DNA of 64,000 bases. Origin: Phascolomyces articulosus. Taxonomy: Eukaryota; Mucoromycota; Mucoromycetes; Mucorales; Lichtheimiaceae. Numbering within the stretch: the stretch's first letter is position 1; each line of letters starts with the position of its first letter. The notes beneath the pieces were generated by a model that saw nothing but the letters and a program-made list of their open reading frames with translations, was not told where the DNA came from and did not search any database. This document shows positions 49,055-61,269 of the stretch, piece after piece. The DNA lies in the NCBI GenBank assembly GCA_025677815.1, contig JAIXMP010000016.1, positions 310,001 to 374,000 of the forward strand. Reading direction: 5' to 3'. The position numbers and the translations under genes were made by a program.

Positions 49055-52000
49055 ATGCCTCATAACCCGTTGGAGAACCCTACACCTTTATCCAACGGAA
49101 GAGGAAAGCAACAACTAACACAACAACTGCAAAGGCATTCCATTACGTCGCGATCACCTCCCATTCATTCAAACTACCCCATTCATAAAAACAGAAATAA
49201 TAGTGCATTGGATATTGGTTCTATTTTGAATCCTGTAGCAGCAACTAAAACAACAGCAACAGCAACTATAATACCACCAGAAAACACTATACAACGTGAT
49301 AGTCATATCAATAATAATAAAGACAAACATATAAACGATCGTTATTATCAACATTCACCACCATTACAATCCTCTCATGGACCAGTACCATCACCACCAA
49401 CAAAACAAATCCCCATTGTATATAATGGTATACCTGGGTCCCAACCAACGCGAATGCAACATGAGTATACTAATAGAGCAATGCCACCTGCTTTTTCAAC
49501 CACCAGTGCAACTACTACCCCTATTACAACCACTATGAAACATAGGAATCATAGTGGAGGTTATACCAGCGATGGTAGTGGTGATGATAATCATACACGA
49601 AAACAATTTCCACATCACAAGAAGTCAAAAGAAAAAGCAGTAGCTAATGATTCTACCGTTACTCGTAATATTGATGCAGACGTTCCTGGTACAACAACAC
49701 CAACCTCGGAAGCAACGCTGAAATGGCAGCCAGTAGAAACGCCGCAAGGTCATTATCAGCATTATCCTGGAGAACCCTATAATAATACATATAACAACAA
49801 CAATAATAACTCTAGGTTACCATTAACAAATGGATATCATTCTCATTCTCATCATCATCAGCCACCACCACCTCCATCATCAGCAGAAATGCACTCGATA
49901 TCGCCCACAGCACCAATGCATGTAGTACCACCACCATCAACCGAATTTGTCAATACTATGCATCATGGTCATCCATATTATCCTCATCAAAAACACGAAC
50001 CCTCTGCAGGTCCTTCATTAATACAGCAAACACAAACGCAGCCACAGCCAATGTACGATACCCTCCCAAGACAAAACTCTACATCCGTGTATACTGGTGG
50101 CGCGCCAACGACGAGTACTGTGGGTGAAGTGTCATCGCCAAATCGCTCCGGAAACTTTTACTATTATTATCAATATCCTACACCTGAATCACCCAAACTT
50201 AATTCTTCATCTGCAGCTACGTCACCTTTCTTCAACAATGAAAATGCAGGAGCATCTGATTCTCGAAAACGTAGTTTACCTTTGGATTATAATCAACAAT
50301 CGAAGCGTACGCGAGAAAATAGTGATTTTGTAACTACACCACCTTATACTATGCAACCATCTTCATCAGCATCTTCCTCTTCTTCACGTGCCATTGATCA
50401 ACAGCAACAACTTCCCACGTCAGAACCTTATACATTTTATTCATTTCCATCCGCTCCTCATCCGCATCATCATCAGCAACAACAACCACATCCAATGTAT
50501 TATCATCACCCACCACCTCCTCATCCTCATCAACAACAGCATCATGCACAGTCACCTTATCCACCATCCTCAATGGATCCTAATTCCATACAACATTATC
50601 AACAACAACAACATTATCCTCATCCTTTACCACCATTCCCTCCACCTACACCTCCTATTAAAGAAAAAAAGAAAAAGAAATCAAAAACAACAGAATCAGG
50701 CAAACCCGCAAAAAAGGGCCGACCATTGAAAAACCCACCTTCTACAACCATTACTGCTACTTCAACACCTACTTCCACAACAGCACAACAAGACGCAGGA
50801 TTGTCATTAAAACCCAAAGTAAGCCTTATTTTTTCTTTTTTTATAAAAAAAATTATATAAAATGAAACATGTTACACAGAAAATTTCAGGATGTATCTGA
50901 CTGACAAATAAAAATTCTCGATATGGCTATTAACTGACGATCAAAAAAAAATAGGAATTATCTTCTACCTTACCTGATTTATCAGCATCCTCATCCATCT
51001 CTTCATCACAACCTTCAACACCTACCAAACCTTCTTTGGATGAAGCAGTGAAAAAACCAAAAAAACGTGGACGACCTCCAAAAACCGAAGCACAAAAAAT
51101 TGCAGATGCAGCAGCGCGAGCCGCTGCCGCCAAAGCGGCTGCTTTAGCCAACCCATCCTCTCCTTCTTCCGATAATAACACAACAAAGAAAAAATCGACC
51201 AAAAAATCCGGTAAACTATCCTCTGCTATATTATTGAAAAAGGAAAAAGAAGCAACACGATATTGTATTTGTCAATCCATCTTGACGATACCCAAATACA
51301 TGATTTTGTGTGATCATTGCCAAAAATGGTTTCATGGTGCTTGTATGGGATTGACGGCCAAAGAAGGTGAATTTTTTGATTTGTATTATTGTAAGGATTG
51401 TACGGTCAAGGAAGGGAAAAAATCTACTCGACGTTTACCTTGTGCCAATACCACACAATGTCAGAATCCTGCACGGGCGAGTACACGAGGCAACAGTCGA
51501 TCCAAATATTGTTCAGAAGAATGTGGTATGCGTGTTGCTCGTATGCGATTAGAACGAGCACAACGATCCTATGATATTGATCATCAATATACTATAACAC
51601 AAGAACATCCATCCTTGGAAAAGAAATTAAAAGGCATGTTACAAGCCGTTCAACAACAACACCAAGGCAAAGGTCAATTGAATATTGATTCAAATCAATG
51701 GGACTTGGGACGATTGGCAAGGATGAAAGAAGAACGGATCAAGGCACGGGCTATTGTGAAATTTGTGGATATTCAGACACAATTTTTGAATCAAGTGGTT
51801 GAATCCCAAGTGGATAATGATCCGAAAGTGTGTGGTTATGATTCTCGATTAGCATGGCAAAACGGTGTATGGAATGCCATCAAACATATTTCTCGAGAAG
51901 GTACTGATGTCAAGGTGGAATTGACCATGGAGATTGAAGGCGTGGATGTTCAAGAATTTACTGTATGTAATAAGGTGGGCAAGTGTCAAAAACATGAACA

Positions 52001-52169
52001 CTGGCGAGAATTACGTCAATCGGAATTGGAAGTGGAACGAAGGAAACAAATTGATATTTTGACCTCGCTGGATCGTAAACGTAAACAGATCAAGTCAAGA
52101 ATTTCTGATCAATTAAAACAACCAGAAGGCTGGACGTTCTTGGATAATGGTACTATATGTCATGATTAA
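49055..52169 (+). CDS. SPP1: Spp1/CFP1-like PHD protein of the Set1/COMPASS complex
   Basis: Two exons, 49055-50818 and 50955-52169, give 992 residues. Residues 1 to about 600 are low-complexity (His, Pro, Gln, Ser, Thr) with AT-hook-like patches KKGRPLK and KKRGRPPK around the junction. The C-terminal third is the conserved part: a PHD finger (YCICQS, ILCDHCQKWFHGACMG, YYCKDC), then the CFP1 C-terminal zinc domain (LPCANTTQCQNPAR, SKYCSEECGMRVA), a coiled coil and the last Cys/His cluster (VCGYDSRLAWQNGVW, CQKHEHWRELRQSELEVER). The family reads H3K4me3 and directs Set1 methylation; animal CFP1 also has a CXXC CpG-binding domain, which I do not see here. It is much longer than yeast Spp1 (353 aa) because of the N-terminal region, so the true start could lie further in. 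Confidence 0.88.
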
Positions 52170-52744
52170 AAAACAAATAATCCACTTTCGAGTCTTTTTA
52201 CTTTACAAAATGGACTACTCTCTCCCTCCCTCTCTCTCTCACACACACTCACACACATACACACACACACACTTTTTCTCCTTTTTTTTTTTGTATATGA
52301 TAGTTTCATGTTTTACGTATTATCTCTAATTCTCATTTATCTTCTTTTGTGTACAAAAAAAATAATTTGTTTATAGTAAAAAAAAAGAGTTCATTAATTT
52401 CCCCATCTCATTTTTTTTTCAATTCATATTATTACATAACGCATCTTGTAGCATATATTCTTCATTCCAATTATCAATTTTTCTTTCTATATATTATTAA
52501 AAAAATACTCCCATAATAATAATATTCATACTTTACATGAAAAAATAATAATACGGGATTTATTATTATTATAATTATTAATATATAAAAGGAATATTTA
52601 GGCTTATAAATAATAACTGTATATATATATATATATATATATATAATGATGGGTAAAATAGTATTAAGAGCAAAAAGGAAGGAGGAGAGTAGATGGAGAG
52701 ACAGAGAGGAAATATGTCAAATATAAACAAAATAATAATATAAT
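52170..52744. other. convergent 3' spacer with microsatellites
   Basis: No gene is seen. It contains CT and CA tracts at about 52221-52272 and a (TA)n run at about 52620-52646. It is the shared 3' flank of SPP1 and the serine-rich gene. Confidence 0.55.
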
Positions 52745-53533
52745 TTAATAATTAATGCGAGCAAAACCAGGTCTTTGTAGTTCGACTTTTGGCATTGGGT
52801 TTTCCACTTCATGTGGAATCACCATGGTTTTTAATGTCGTTTTGATTTCTTTTACTTGAATGCCTCGGTACATTAATTCTCTTCGTCCGTCATCCACCGA
52901 TGGTTCTGAATTCTCTTCCATAATAGTAGGTTCCTGTCCTACCCCTCGATGTTGCTGCTGTTGTTGTTCTTGTTGTTGGTCATTGGCCATACCAGATGGT
53001 CCAACCAACCATGAAAATCGAGCTGAATAATGTCTTGAAGTCGATGTCGATGACGATCGTGAACGTGATGTCGAAGTAGAAGAAGAACTTTTTATTAAAG
53101 GTGGTAAACTATGTTGACTACTCATACTACTACTACGTTTAGGTCGTGGTGCCATAGCATCCTGGGGTATGATTCTGTTGTTATTACTGTTGGGTAAAAA
53201 GAATGACGGTTGTCGATTCGATGAAGAGGATCTTCTATTATTTGTTGTTGAACGAGTACTTTCACTTTGACTTCTACCTCGATTAGGTATAATAGATGCA
53301 TTACCAAGGGCCATGGAAGATGTCCCTCGTCCTCCACTTTGAACTGCTGCTGTAATAGCAGCGGCCATAGCTTCAATATCTAATGTATCATCCTTTTTGT
53401 TATTGTCCTGTTTCATATTTTGTTCCTGATTTTCTTGTTCCTGTTCAACGATGATGGAACAATTGGATATATCGGTCATGGATTCTTTTGTCTCTGATAA
53501 AGTACTAAGTTGCTGATCGTTCTTGATTATCAT
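52745..53533 (-). CDS. serine-rich protein of unknown function, about 262 aa
   Basis: I start this at the ATG at 53533 (MIIKNDQQLST) because the open frame upstream is a Lys/Phe/Leu homopolymer translation typical of leader DNA; the frame itself runs back to 53689. The middle is Ser/Arg/Asn-rich, with RS/TS repeats (SSSTSTSRSRSSSTSTSRH) and a short poly-Gln. The last 45 residues are well mixed and look conserved: RELMYRGIQVKEIKTTLKTM, then VIPHEVENPMPKVELQRPGF. A predicted helix, DIEAMAAAITAAVQSGG, lies near residue 65. There is no signal peptide or membrane helix in this model. The family is not recognised; the Arg/Ser region suggests a phosphorylated, mostly disordered protein. Confidence 0.6.
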   Translation of the reverse strand: MIIKNDQQLSTLSETKESMTDISNCSIIVEQEQENQEQNMKQDNNKKDDTLDIEAMAAAITAAVQSGGRGTSSMALGNASIIPNRGRSQSESTRSTTNNRRSSSSNRQPSFFLPNSNNNRIIPQDAMAPRPKRSSSMSSQHSLPPLIKSSSSTSTSRSRSSSTSTSRHYSARFSWLVGPSGMANDQQQEQQQQQHRGVGQEPTIMEENSEPSVDDGRRELMYRGIQVKEIKTTLKTMVIPHEVENPMPKVELQRPGFARINY

Positions 53534-54274
53534 TAATAAAAAGAAAAATGAAGAAGAAAGGAGAAATAATAATAAAAAAAAAAGAAGCGGGGCCAAGGTT
53601 TTTTGTTTTGTTTTTTTTTTTTTTTTTTTTTGTGTTTTACTTAAGGGACTATAAGTCAATTCGACTGTGTAACACATTCCAAACAGCACTCAATTATTAG
53701 AATTTTGGCGCTGTGTAACGGAATCCAATTAATCAACAGACCATTTTTATATAAAATAAAATGGGGTGTGAATTGATTTTATAATTACACTGCATTTTTA
53801 AATAGACTGCTACTGAGAGGGTCCAGTTCAATTATTATTATGTATAATCATCTAGATTAGATTCTTTATTAATTTTTTTCAGGGAATTCTTCTGGTCATA
53901 AATAATAGAGACATTTATTAACAACAATAACTGTTTTAAAACTAATTATATTAAAATGAAATATAATGCAAAAGATGACGATATGTCTATACAAGGAAAA
54001 TCACTAGTTTTTTTTAGGGTGTGAAACTAAACCCACCATCATTTTTATTTGTTCATACAAGATGTGTAACTTTATGTCACTTTTCTAACTAGTGCACAAT
54101 TACTTAATTTGTTGCACTTTACTACATAGTAGATTACTCAATGAATTATTAAATGATAAATTGACATATCATCATATGTATATTTATATTGGTAACAAAA
54201 AAAAAAATAAGGTGAGCAATTGTATTATTATTGTATGTAGGAGTGTTATGCTAGCACTGCATAGGATATCATTG
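53534..54274. other. spacer between serine-rich gene and GDSL lipase
   Basis: No gene is seen. The first 120 bases are the T-rich (minus-strand A-rich) leader of the serine-rich gene, including a run of about 22 T at 53610-53631. The remainder is AT-rich. Confidence 0.5.
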
Positions 54275-56202
54275 TTATTGTAGGTAGGGCCTATCTGGTC
54301 CAGGGCAAACGAATTCCAATGAATCAAGATTTAATGGATTTCGTTTTTCTTGGGGACTTGAAAACATATTCTATAATATTAAACAATTTATATGTTAAGA
54401 TCGGAATATTTATATAATAGTTTCACACTCACATTCCATAAGACCATTGACAAAACTTGATTAGCACATTTATTTGGATGGAAACTATATATATAATATA
54501 TATATATATAATGATAAATGATAGTGAACAAATCATACTTATTATCGCATATAATATTTACCAGTCAATGCCACTCAAAAATCCTTGTTTATATTTAGCA
54601 ATGGGTAATTCTGCAAAACCTGGTTGATAAACGACTTGAAACTGTTCATCAGAAAGTGATTTATCAGCTGCTAATTTTTCTAATCGTTTATTGTATTCGA
54701 ATACCATAGCATCCGCAGCTATAAATATCGGTAGGTTTTAAATTTTAAATACGAATATTTTCTTTCCGTATATTTTTATATCATTCCTTTTACACTATTA
54801 TGTTACCTCGACGTTGTTCGTCATTACTTTGAACACAAGAGCAAATACTGAAATGGTAAGGATTCCAAACAAATTCACAATAAGGATCTCCTTGAGCTGC
54901 TTCATAAACACTGGATACCTATTTTATGTTTTTCCCGCCAAATGGAAATTAAATTAATAAAAAAAAAGGAGAGGTCGTAGATACTTGATCATCATCATCA
55001 TGATGACAAATATAGAAATATATATAAGTTACATTGAATAAAGCCACCAAATTGATAAATGACTTGCCAACTTCGGTTTTTAATCTGACAAGAACATCAC
55101 GAATGTCGCTTTCAAATACATCCGCTTGAGCAAGTAAAGGTAATCTTGTCACCGGTGGGTCACATAAAACACAGATATTATTGGCACCAATAAACAAAGT
55201 AATCAATTTCCATTCGTCCTTGATCCTCTGATAACTGTGATTCTTTGAATGAAGCAGGTGAACTAAACGTGTCACTTCTCCATCCAAATCTTGTGTCTTT
55301 GCCCCACTAATCTATTATCATATATAGAAAACATACGCGTTCATCATCATTGCTTTTTTTTAAAAAAATAAAACGTGAGGTTTAGTATAAAAAGTTAAAA
55401 CAATAACATACAGCGTTATCTAAATCTTTGCCCCGCGACATTGGTAAGGTGACACCATGAGGACCTCCTTGGTGTTGACTATAAGTGCTTAAAAAGTTTG
55501 GAATAGTATATTCATTCGGATCAGTCCCTACGGAAAAGACTTTGCCTCGATATTCCCATACAGTTGCAAAAGGAGGTCGTTCTATTGTCACATATTATTA
55601 TTTAGGATAGAACAACAACCAGCTCAATTTTTTTTTTTTTTTTAGTTTTGTTTGTTTTTTTCCCCAAGATGGAACTTTCTTGCCCCCAATTTTTTTTAAT
55701 AAAGATGAAAGGTAATGTGACCTGAAAGCATTCCAAAACCAGCAGTAATACTATCCCCAAGTGCGATGACCGCTTTAATGTCCTAGAACAATATTGCGTA
55801 GTAGCAGTAAGTATATATATATGCTTAATTATTATTTTTCTGCTTCTCCCTTACTTGAGGGCGTAAGTGTTGAGCATCTCGAGATGGAAAATGAGCAAAA
55901 TCATGCCAATAAAAGGGTTCACATTGAAAAGTAGGTAACTGTACTGGACACCTATCATCTCCTCCTTTGTAAGAGGCATTGGCATGACCACCCATTGTAT
56001 TATAAAATTGTTCGATTAATTGAATCCATTCTGTTGTAAATGGACGAATCAAATTTTGTTGATGGATCGGTTGTTGTTGCTCTTCAAGGATAAAAGGTAT
56101 TTGTATATGTTGTTGTTCATCTGCTCTTGTAGATGAGATAAAATGATTTGTTCGCAATACTAATAATATAACAAATAAGAAAAATTCATAAAATCTTGTC
56201 AT
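54275..56202 (-). CDS. secreted GDSL lipase of the phospholipase B1 type
   Basis: Eight exons (56202-55855, 55782-55722, 55581-55412, 55311-55033, 54918-54807, 54718-54562, 54484-54433, 54370-54275) give 424 residues. The N-terminus is a signal peptide (FYEFFLFVILLVL). GDSL blocks appear in order: block I ALGDSITAGFGM with nucleophile Ser near 127, block III TLFIGANNIC with its Asn, and block V DCFHPNKCANQ with the catalytic Asp and His. Paired cysteines (CVLCDPP, CEF, CSCV) and NxS/T sites fit secretion. The layout matches animal phospholipase B1 and its fungal relatives, which cleave acyl esters from phospholipids. A second in-frame ATG upstream at 56283 would give a longer hydrophobic leader; the ATG at 56202 gives a better signal peptide. 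Confidence 0.88.
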
Positions 56203-57455
56203 AACGATGACATGTATGAAAAAAAATGAGAAAAAAAGAAAGAGAAGAAAAGAAAAAGAATAATTAATGGGTATTTTGGGCAACTACTGGCTTTATGCAA
56301 TTATCAAACTCCCCTCTTCAAGTCACGCGGTATATGCCATTGAAACTTTGTTAATGAAGATGTTGATATACTACTATACATTTTGCCAAGTGTTTCTTGT
56401 TTCTTTTTGTATAAATATAAGCTCTACTTCTTTTTTGCTATTTTTTATTTGACAACAGAAACAAAGTCAAACAATTTCATTCGTCATGATAAAAATAGAA
56501 GACACGTTGTAATAATACTTAAGCAAGAAGTATTTATAATAAAAATATACAGGTATAATAGCGAGTGTTTGTGTTTTGTTGGTTGCATGGATTCAATTTG
56601 GAATATTATTTGTTGTTGTTCGCTATAAATACTAGTTATCTATTGAGATTACTATCATGGATTCACCTTTTATTTATATATTGTGTTCTAATGCTCGACT
56701 CATATACCGTTGTATAAAGTAATCCATTTATATACCTAAACCCTATTTTCCAAAAAAGATAGTAGCTGCATACAAAATTTATGTTCTTTGGTGTAACAGT
56801 CATCATCTAGTCGTTTTGTCATAATAACAAAAACTTGGGTTTGATCGACACTATTTCTTTTCCCATGGCATTCCAAACATGACAAATATGTATACGGAAA
56901 GTGTATCTATCATAACAAAGCTACTTTTATAATATGAATAAAAATAAAATTGACGGTTTTTTTATATAGTAAATGAAGAAAAAGTATCCGACATTTTGAA
57001 TCAAAATTACAAATAATATATTATTGAGTGCCCCTAGGTAACAGCTGATTTGTTACACATCAAGTTTCAGCGAGGAGGAGTAAGTGTAGTAAAAAGTGTG
57101 ATCTGGGATGGGATGAATGAATAAGGATGGAGATCTATAATAAGAATAAGAATAATAAATCATTCTATTTTATTCAGTTTGTAATATAATAGGATGCATA
57201 TGAAATGATATATATTTATATATTAAATCAAATCAATTTTGCATCTCATTTTATTTATCATCATAACATTAACAAGCTTTATCCATCATCATCATATAAA
57301 AAAAAGCAGCCAAACCTCGGGGAACCAATTTCATTTAATGTATTATTTCACCTCATCTTTTTTTTTTCTTTTATAATACAAAAAACCTTTCTATATATAT
57401 ATTCCCCTTTTCTTCCCTCTTTTTTCAATTCTCTTTTTTTATTTCATTTTTTATA
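56203..57455. other. divergent spacer, GDSL lipase and ANKRD54-like gene
   Basis: No gene is seen. The sequence is AT-rich; the last 100 bases before 57456 are T-rich with CT patches, like other leaders in this window. Confidence 0.5.
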
Positions 57456-58776
57456 ATGTACACAGACAATAAAACCACAGATACTCCACCGCGATCCCAC
57501 GATCATCATCACCATAATCATGGCCCATTATCCAATCATTCTTATGCCATTCACTATGCACCCAGTCCAAGTCAACACATGTCACCTGCATTATCAGAAG
57601 CGAGAAGACCAGGGGATGTCATTCGTAAAACAACATTGAATCGCATCAGTTCTTATCATGATCGAAAAACGACATCAAAGCAAGTGACAACGAAACTAAA
57701 AAATTTGTTCGTGAATAATCGAGAACGTGAAGAACTTATGACAGCTTGTTCAAAAGGAGACGTTGATAGAGGTAAAAATTAAATTTGGATTGAATGTGTT
57801 TATATTGGATGATAATGATGCTATCCATTGAGTCCATAGGAATGTTGGGGTTGTCATATTTTAAAAGAAGGAAAGAACGATCGTCTGTGATTATTATTAA
57901 AATAGATAATACTTATGTTTATATTAGTGAGTCATTTGCTTGCCCACACAAAACCAAATGTAAATCCAGATATGGTGCGTGATTCAAAACTCAGAACACC
58001 TTTACTTGTTGCTTGTGCAGCAGGCAAAGCAGATGTCGTTCGTGTATTAATACGATGGGGAGCGGATGTGAATAATCCAGTGGGAGATGTGATTGGAAAT
58101 AAACCATTGGATTTAGCTGTTATTTCCAATAATTTTGATACCGTTTTGGCATTATTAGAAGCAGGTAAGCATTAAATATATGTGTGGGTGTGTAAAATTC
58201 TACGAATTGCGTTATAGGTTTAGTTGTAATACAAATAAGTAGATTACATAATTCAAACCATAATTTTTTTTCAGGTGCCCATGTGACACAGCCTCCTCCT
58301 CCTACTTCAATGAAATCGGATGATGGATTACCAGCTCCAGTTCAACAACGAGTGGGTGCTCGATCACCTCTGAGTTTAGCACAATCACGCCTTGATTTAC
58401 TTATTACCCAAAGACAAAATAGAGATAATAATAATGAATCAAAACAACGTGAACTGTGTATGGATCAAATTGTACAGGTATGTATATATATATCGAGCCT
58501 TATTTTTATTTCGTCATGTCAAAGAGGAATGAAATAGGATCTAACTCCTTGCTTTTATTATGATAGATAATTAAATTACTTAGATACTTTTCAAAACCTA
58601 AAGAAGATGGTGATAATTCAAGTCATACGAATGAAAATGTGACACGCGAACTAGATGAACTCGCATCAAAACTTTCTTCTATTGGGTTACAAGAAGGGAA
58701 TACTACCAAAGATAATAATGATGATCTTGAAATCATGACAAGTTTAAGAGACGTCATTTCTAAATTACATATTTAG
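57456..58776 (+). CDS. ANKRD54-like ankyrin-repeat protein
   Basis: Four exons (57456-57771, 57928-58164, 58275-58477, 58567-58776) give 321 residues. A polar, His-rich N-terminus is followed by about three ankyrin repeats: ELMTACSKGDVDRVSHLLA, TPLLVACAAGKADVVRVLIRWGADVN and KPLDLAVISNNFDTVLALLEAGAHV. The C-terminal region (SPLSLAQSRLDLL, then IVQIIKLLRYF and a final helical pair ELDELASKLSSI...LRDVISKLHI) parallels the end of ANKRD54. That animal protein is a nucleocytoplasmic adaptor that binds SH3-domain kinases; the role in a fungus is unknown. All introns are GT-AG. It is convergent with DDRGK1, with 180 bp between stop codons. Confidence 0.75.
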
Positions 58777-58956
58777 CTTGTTCTTTTTTTTTCTTACAAG
58801 TCTGTTTCTTGTTGTTGTGCAGTTTCTTCCTTTTTTTCCCATCCACCATCCATCTATATCTATTCCAATCCATCCCATCCTACTTCAATCTATATCTTTT
58901 ATCCTTCCACATGATTGTTCGCTCGTGCGTACGCTCGTTCTTTTTATTTTCTTTTT

Positions 58957-59320
58957 CTAGTTTCCTTGTAATATGGTCATAATGTCATGACTTGCATGTT
59001 TGATCGATATCTTGCCATTCTTTTCCAAATACGTCGCCAGCTTTGCATAATCATCCTCTGTAACAAACATGAACGTTGATCCTGACCATAACGATAATCG
59101 AAACTCTGGGGATGTGGCACATAATTCATTTAGAATATCCGTTGCTTCCTATATTTATAATTGATTCGTCATTATTATTATTATTATTCTCTCCCATACA
59201 CACACATACATACTTTTGAAGCGTCTATAACAATGCCTTCAAATGACATTAATACATGTCATGTCCTTTTTTTTCCCACTATATTAACACTCCAAGCAAC
59301 AAAAAAGGATGAACCTCTTC

Positions 59321-59368
<48 letters not shown>

Positions 59369-60321
59369 GTAGTATACTACTAACCTCTTGTGAAAATCCA
59401 GTTTTACTTGCTAATGTTTCCATAGTACATATTTTAAGTCGCTAGATAGAAAGAGAGTTTATATAAGATGACATGGTCACTCGATAGATAATAAACAAGG
59501 GATAAACTTTTGTTCTCATTATTACCTTGACTGTATCTGCAATGCGTCCACTATATTTATCAAATCGACTTTTTTTCTTTTTAGCCTCTTTTTCTTCTGC
59601 CTTTTCTCGCTTGACGCGTTCTTTTTCTTCTTGTTTCGCTTTTTTTTCTTTTGCTTTTCTTCGACGTTCACTCTAAAAGCAAACCAATGTATTAATAATC
59701 ATACGCTCTTTTCCATATGATTAAAAATCATTTCCATCCATACCTCATCCGCTCTTTTAATAGCTTCTTCTTCTTTTCTTCGTCGAAATTCCTCATCCAA
59801 TGCTTCATTTTGTGCCCGTCTTAGATCTTGTTGTTGCCTCATATACTAACAATTATATACAGATACCAAAAGTGAATGTCCATTCCTTGATCTCACTCTC
59901 TATTTTACCCCCCCCTCCTTTATCAAAACTTACTTCATTATATTGTCGCATTTGTTCTTTTCTTCTTAATTTTTCACCTTTCTTTTTTCCAACTTTTCGA
60001 ACATGAACTGCGGTAGAGGATCCTTCTCCATTATCATTCTCTCCTACAGTAGTTTCTATTTCTTCCATGCCATTCTCCTCATAAAGTTCTAAATCACTAT
60101 CGTCATGGACTGTTTGTAAGGATGTAATAGAACCATCTATAATACAACAAATTCCTCATGTTGTCAGTTTTCTCTATCTATTTATATTGCATAAATAGAA
60201 TGTTTATTTTACCTCCAGAATCCGATCGTAGACGTTCTCTAATTTCTAACAAGAGTAAAATACCCAATAAACAAATGGCAATGGGTATCATGACAATCAA
60301 AACTTCATTATTAGTCGCCAT
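58957..60321 (-). CDS. DDRGK1: DDRGK1/UFBP1-like component of the UFM1 ligase at the ER
   Basis: Six exons (60321-60213, 60136-59934, 59845-59744, 59672-59526, 59441-59385, 59148-58957) give 269 residues. An N-terminal membrane helix (VLIVMIPIAICLLGILLLLE) precedes an acidic stretch, a long Arg/Lys/Glu-rich coiled coil (YMRQQQDLRRAQNEALDEEF, RRRKAKEKKAKQEEKERVKR) and a winged-helix end (ICTMETLASKTGFSQEEATD ... FMFVTEDDYAKLATYLEKNG). This is the DDRGK1 layout. The eponymous DDRGK residues are replaced (SGSTFMFVT aligns with DDRGKFIYIT). In animals the protein anchors the UFL1 ligase to the ER for UFM1 modification of ribosomes. Intron 5 holds a 40-bp (TA)n run at 59326-59365. The start is 251 bp from the divergent cytochrome b5 gene. 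Confidence 0.85.
59326..59365. repeat. (TA)n microsatellite in DDRGK1 intron 5
   Basis: This is an uninterrupted 40-bp alternation of A and T, the longest such run I saw in the window. Confidence 0.95.
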
Positions 60322-60572
60322 TATTATTAAGATAGTAGTAGTATAATAGAAAAGAGAAAAAAAAAGATCAAGAAGAGAAAGGAGGGGAAAGAGAAGAAAG
60401 TAATAATGGTGAAACATGCACACACACGCTATCACTTTAATGAACTTGAAAATGTGAATGATTTGTTACACAATAAACATCGGCTTGTGGAAAAGATGAT
60501 TGATTCCTGTTTCTTTGTGTATATTTGATATCTTTTTTTTTTCCTTTTCACATTACATTCCAAAAGTTCATC

Positions 60573-61269
60573 ATGAATTTCGAAGAAATTAGTAAACATA
60601 ATAAACGTAGCGATCTTTATTTGGTCATTCATAACAAGGTTTATGATGTCACCAGGTTTGGAAACGAGGTATAATATATATACATACATAAACAATGAAT
60701 TCTTATTATTATGGTATTATTGACTATTGATGATATATTTTTATGGGGGATATGTCATGACGACGATAGCATCCAGGTGGGTTAGAGGTTCTCTTAGATG
60801 AAGGAGGCAGAGACGCTACGGAATCTTTTGAAGATATTGGACATTCAGATGATGCTCGAAAATTGCTTGAAAAATATTATATTGGTGATTTGGATCCAAA
60901 GGTAAAAAAAAAAAAAAATAGTCTATTCTATAATGTCGTATGATTTTTTTTAAAAGAGGGGACACTCTATAAATAATCCTAACTGTAACGTATATAGGAA
61001 GTACGAGAGACCATCAAGAAGCCTATACCTGAAGCAATTCCACTATCATCCGCTGCTGCTGGAAGAGCAAGTTCAAACACAAGGTAAATTAAAATAGTGA
61101 TTGTCATTGTTGGGGTGTGGCATGATGCCATTTTAAAGAAAACTTATATATAATTGATATATATCAAAAAATATATTTTGGTAATTTTAGTACAATCACT
61201 GGTATGGTAATTCCAGTCTTGGTATTACTTGTATCAATTCTTTGTGTCAAATATATCTACTCTGGTTAA
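60573..61269 (+). CDS. tail-anchored cytochrome b5
   Basis: Four exons (60573-60668, 60770-60901, 60998-61083, 61191-61269) give 130 residues. The haem pocket is complete: [14 protein letters not shown] with axial His33, then [19 protein letters not shown] with axial His57, the usual 24-residue spacing. YYIGDL closes the fold. A linker leads to a C-terminal membrane anchor ([20 protein letters not shown]), typical of ER or outer-mitochondrial b5. It donates electrons to desaturases, hydroxylases and P450s. All introns are GT-AG. It shares a 251-bp divergent promoter with DDRGK1. Confidence 0.95.

Noticed and set aside
53534..53689. N-terminal extension of the serine-rich protein
   Set aside because: It encodes a KKKKKK/FFLLLFLL string from homopolymers, typical of a leader, and no splice join to the body keeps the frame.
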